Part shown: piece by piece, positions 33,385 to 35,248 of the stretch
How positions within the stretch are numbered: position 1 is the stretch's first letter
Layout: each line of letters opens with the position of its first letter
NCBI GenBank assembly: GCA_902596065.1
Contig: CACJSL010000008.1
Span: forward strand, 1-35,248
Direction: 5' to 3'
Origin: an uncultured Alphaproteobacteria bacterium
GTDB lineage: Bacteria; Pseudomonadota; Alphaproteobacteria; HIMB59; GCA-002718135
Length of the DNA stretch: 35,248 nt
Made by a program: the position numbers and the translations under genes
Notes under the pieces: generated by a model
The model's database searches: none
The model's input: only the letters and a program-made list of their open reading frames with translations
What the model was told of the DNA's origin: nothing

Positions 33385-34458
33385 ATGATTAAAAAAAATT
33401 CTATTATTAAAGGAGATTGTTTAGATTTAATAAAAAAAATTCCTGATAAATCTGTTGATCTTGTTTTTGCTGATCCTCCCTATAATCTTCAATTAAAAGA
33501 TACTTTATATAGACCAGATCAAACAGCAGTTGAAGCTGTTACAAATGATTGGGATAAATTTGACACATATAAAGCTTATGATGAATTTTGTCTAAAATGG
33601 TTAAGAGAATGTAAAAGAGTTTTAAAAGATGGAGGGGCTCTTTGGGTCATAGGTAGTTATCACAATATACTACGTTTAGGAACTGCTATACAAGATTTAG
33701 GTTTTTGGATTCTCAATGATATTATTTGGCACAAAACTAATCCTATGCCAAATTTTAGAGGAACACGTTTTACAAATGCTCATGAAACATTGTTATGGTG
33801 CACAACTTCACGAAAAGCAAAATATACTTTTCATTATCAGAACCTAAAAGAACTTAATGAAGGAAAACAAATGAGAAGTGATTGGCACATCCCTATTTGT
33901 GCAGGAAAAGAACGTCTTAGAGAGAAAAATAATCAAAGATCCCATCCAACTCAAAAACCTGAAGCTCTACTTTACCGAATACTTGTTTCTTCATCAAACA
34001 TAGGAGATACTATATTAGATCCTTTTTTAGGATCAGGAACTACAGCAGTTATAGCAAAAAAATTACAAAGAAATTTCATTGGTTTTGAACAAGATAAAGA
34101 TTATATTAAGCTTGCAAAAAAACGTCTAAAAGACGTTAAGCCCCTTGATAGTGAGATATTAACTATCTCAAAAAGTAGAAAAGATTTACCTAAAGTTCCT
34201 TTTGGTGAACTAGTAGAACAAGGAATTATTCCCCCAGGTGCAGTGTTAACAGATAAAAAAGAGCGTTACAAAGCTAAAGTAGCAATTGATGGGAGCATCA
34301 AGATAAGTAATATTTCAGGATCTATTCATCAAGTTGGAGCTAAAATTCAAAATTTACCGAGCTGCAACGGATGGGATTTTTGGCATTTTAAAGAAAAGAA
34401 TGGATCTATACTACTTGATGAAGTACGTTCACAATATAGAACTAAAAAACTTAATTAA
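33385..34458 (+). CDS. ccrM: Cell-cycle DNA adenine methyltransferase CcrM (GANTC)
   Basis: A beta-class N6-adenine methyltransferase. The catalytic motif DPPYNLQL (about residues 29-36) is N-terminal, and the AdoMet-binding FLGSGTTAV is in the second half, the order of beta-class enzymes. WVIGSYHNILRLG, DLGFWILNDIIWHKTNPMPNF and HPTQKPEALLYR match Caulobacter CcrM closely. The C-terminal DNA-binding extension (PFGELVEQGIIPPGAVL, ISGSIHQVGAKIQ, CNGWDFWHFK) is the part specific to CcrM. I prefer the ATG at 33385; a GTG directly before it (33382) is also possible. It methylates GANTC after replication and in related bacteria is essential for cell-cycle timing. Confidence 0.96.
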   Translation: MIKKNSIIKGDCLDLIKKIPDKSVDLVFADPPYNLQLKDTLYRPDQTAVEAVTNDWDKFDTYKAYDEFCLKWLRECKRVLKDGGALWVIGSYHNILRLGTAIQDLGFWILNDIIWHKTNPMPNFRGTRFTNAHETLLWCTTSRKAKYTFHYQNLKELNEGKQMRSDWHIPICAGKERLREKNNQRSHPTQKPEALLYRILVSSSNIGDTILDPFLGSGTTAVIAKKLQRNFIGFEQDKDYIKLAKKRLKDVKPLDSEILTISKSRKDLPKVPFGELVEQGIIPPGAVLTDKKERYKAKVAIDGSIKISNISGSIHQVGAKIQNLPSCNGWDFWHFKEKNGSILLDEVRSQYRTKKLN

Positions 34459-34487
34459 TTTTTTTAAATTGATTGATAAAAATACAA

Positions 34488-35237
34488 ATGGAAAATATCT
34501 TAAATATCCTACCAAATAATTTTATATTGTTAATGTTAACTATATTATTTGCAGGCTTTGTTAGAGGATTTTTAGGTTTTGGATCAGGACTTATTATAAT
34601 GCCAATATTGTCTTTTTTATATTCGCCTATATTTGCAATTGTGTTTAGTATTATTATAGAAATTCCATCTACTATTTATTTAACTTTTGAAGGGGCACGA
34701 AAATGTAAATTTAAAGAAATAATGCCTATGTTTTTTTCAATGATGATAGCATTTCCAATAGGTATTTTCTTTTTAATTTCTATCAATGCTGAAATAGTCA
34801 AAATCATAATGTCTATTTTTGTAATTTTTTTTGTTATTTTAATTGCAACTGGTTGGAGATTGAAAACTACAATTACAAAATATATTTTAGTAATTAGTGG
34901 TGCGCTTGGAGGATTGATGGGGGGCATCGCAGGTATTGCAGGACCTCCAATTGTAACAGTCCTTCTCTCAAAAGGAGATAGCAACGATGTAACAAGAGGT
35001 AATATATTAATAATGTTTACTGGAGTAGTTTTAATTGCAATTATTAGCTTATATTATTTTAATTTGTTTTCTAAATCTTTGTTGTTATTAGGAGTTATTA
35101 CATCACCTTTTTATATTATTGCAGTAATTACAGGATCAAGATATTATAGTTTTTCTGGAAATAAATATTATCGTAATATCTCTTTATTAATTCTTGGTAC
35201 TATAGGGGTTTCAACATTGATAGGAGCAATTTACTAA
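34488..35237 (+). CDS. TauE/SafE family anion permease
   Basis: A membrane protein of about 249 residues with some eight segments in two repeats. The repeat signatures are FAGFVRGFLGFGSGLIIMPI (about 16-35) and GGLMGGIAGIAGPPIVTVLL (about 139-158). The family exports or takes up sulfite, sulfoacetate, taurine or related anions, but the sequence does not tell which. An upstream TTG at 34473 could add five residues; ATG 34488 gives the normal hydrophobic start. It begins 29 bases after ccrM and may be read through from it. Confidence 0.88.
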   Translation: MENILNILPNNFILLMLTILFAGFVRGFLGFGSGLIIMPILSFLYSPIFAIVFSIIIEIPSTIYLTFEGARKCKFKEIMPMFFSMMIAFPIGIFFLISINAEIVKIIMSIFVIFFVILIATGWRLKTTITKYILVISGALGGLMGGIAGIAGPPIVTVLLSKGDSNDVTRGNILIMFTGVVLIAIISLYYFNLFSKSLLLLGVITSPFYIIAVITGSRYYSFSGNKYYRNISLLILGTIGVSTLIGAIY

Positions 35238-35248
35238 TCAAATAGCAA

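Overview
The window looks like a piece of the chromosome of a free-living marine alphaproteobacterium with a small, strongly A+T-rich genome (I estimate about 30% G+C by eye). The lineage pointers are a CcrM-type GANTC methyltransferase, a groESL operon behind a CIRCE operator, a ROK/ABC sugar cassette, a GcvT/DmdA-like aminomethyltransferase next to a sarcosine-dehydrogenase-like flavoprotein, very short intergenic gaps and Lys/Asn/Ile-rich proteins. This fits SAR11-like, HIMB59 or AEGEAN-169-type bacteria, but I cannot place it to genus.

Layout. 1-3136: the start of an outward-reading lipoprotein, a GcvT/DmdA-like gene, a DsbA-like thiol oxidoreductase, and an FAD-dependent oxidoreductase cut off after about 190 residues and joined in frame to the last 60 residues of an OmpA-family protein. 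3182-5031: apaG and trkH. 5035-8494 (minus): an ABC-2 permease, argD, argF and a lipoprotein in one tight operon, divergent from recX. 8994-11143 (minus): an MscS channel and an AI-2E family transporter. Then come a periplasmic glutathione peroxidase, groESL, an SppA-like signal peptide peptidase, a GT61 glycosyltransferase, tRNA-Arg, an SH3-domain protein, a truncated EamA transporter and tRNA-Gln.

17316-26619 is a self-contained carbohydrate cassette made of two convergent operons. The plus-strand operon encodes a ROK kinase, a phytanoyl-CoA-dioxygenase-like enzyme, a xylose-isomerase-like TIM barrel and a Gfo/Idh/MocA oxidoreductase. The minus-strand operon encodes a solute-binding protein, two sugar-type ABC permeases and a cytoplasmic GH38-type glycosidase. 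There is no ATPase subunit and no regulator. An HpcH/HpaI aldolase follows. I read this as uptake of an intact glycoside, cytoplasmic cleavage, then oxidation, isomerisation and phosphorylation of the products; the substrate cannot be read from sequence.

27541-35237 returns to housekeeping genes: ispE and a TPR protein (minus); a family 4-like uracil-DNA glycosylase, a lytic transglycosylase, a MoaB/MogA protein, rnhB, ccrM and a TauE/SafE permease (plus). Three GANTC sites lie in the 60 bases before ccrM.

The two points most worth checking are the FAD-OmpA junction (a natural rearrangement or an amplification/assembly chimera) and the glycoside cassette.
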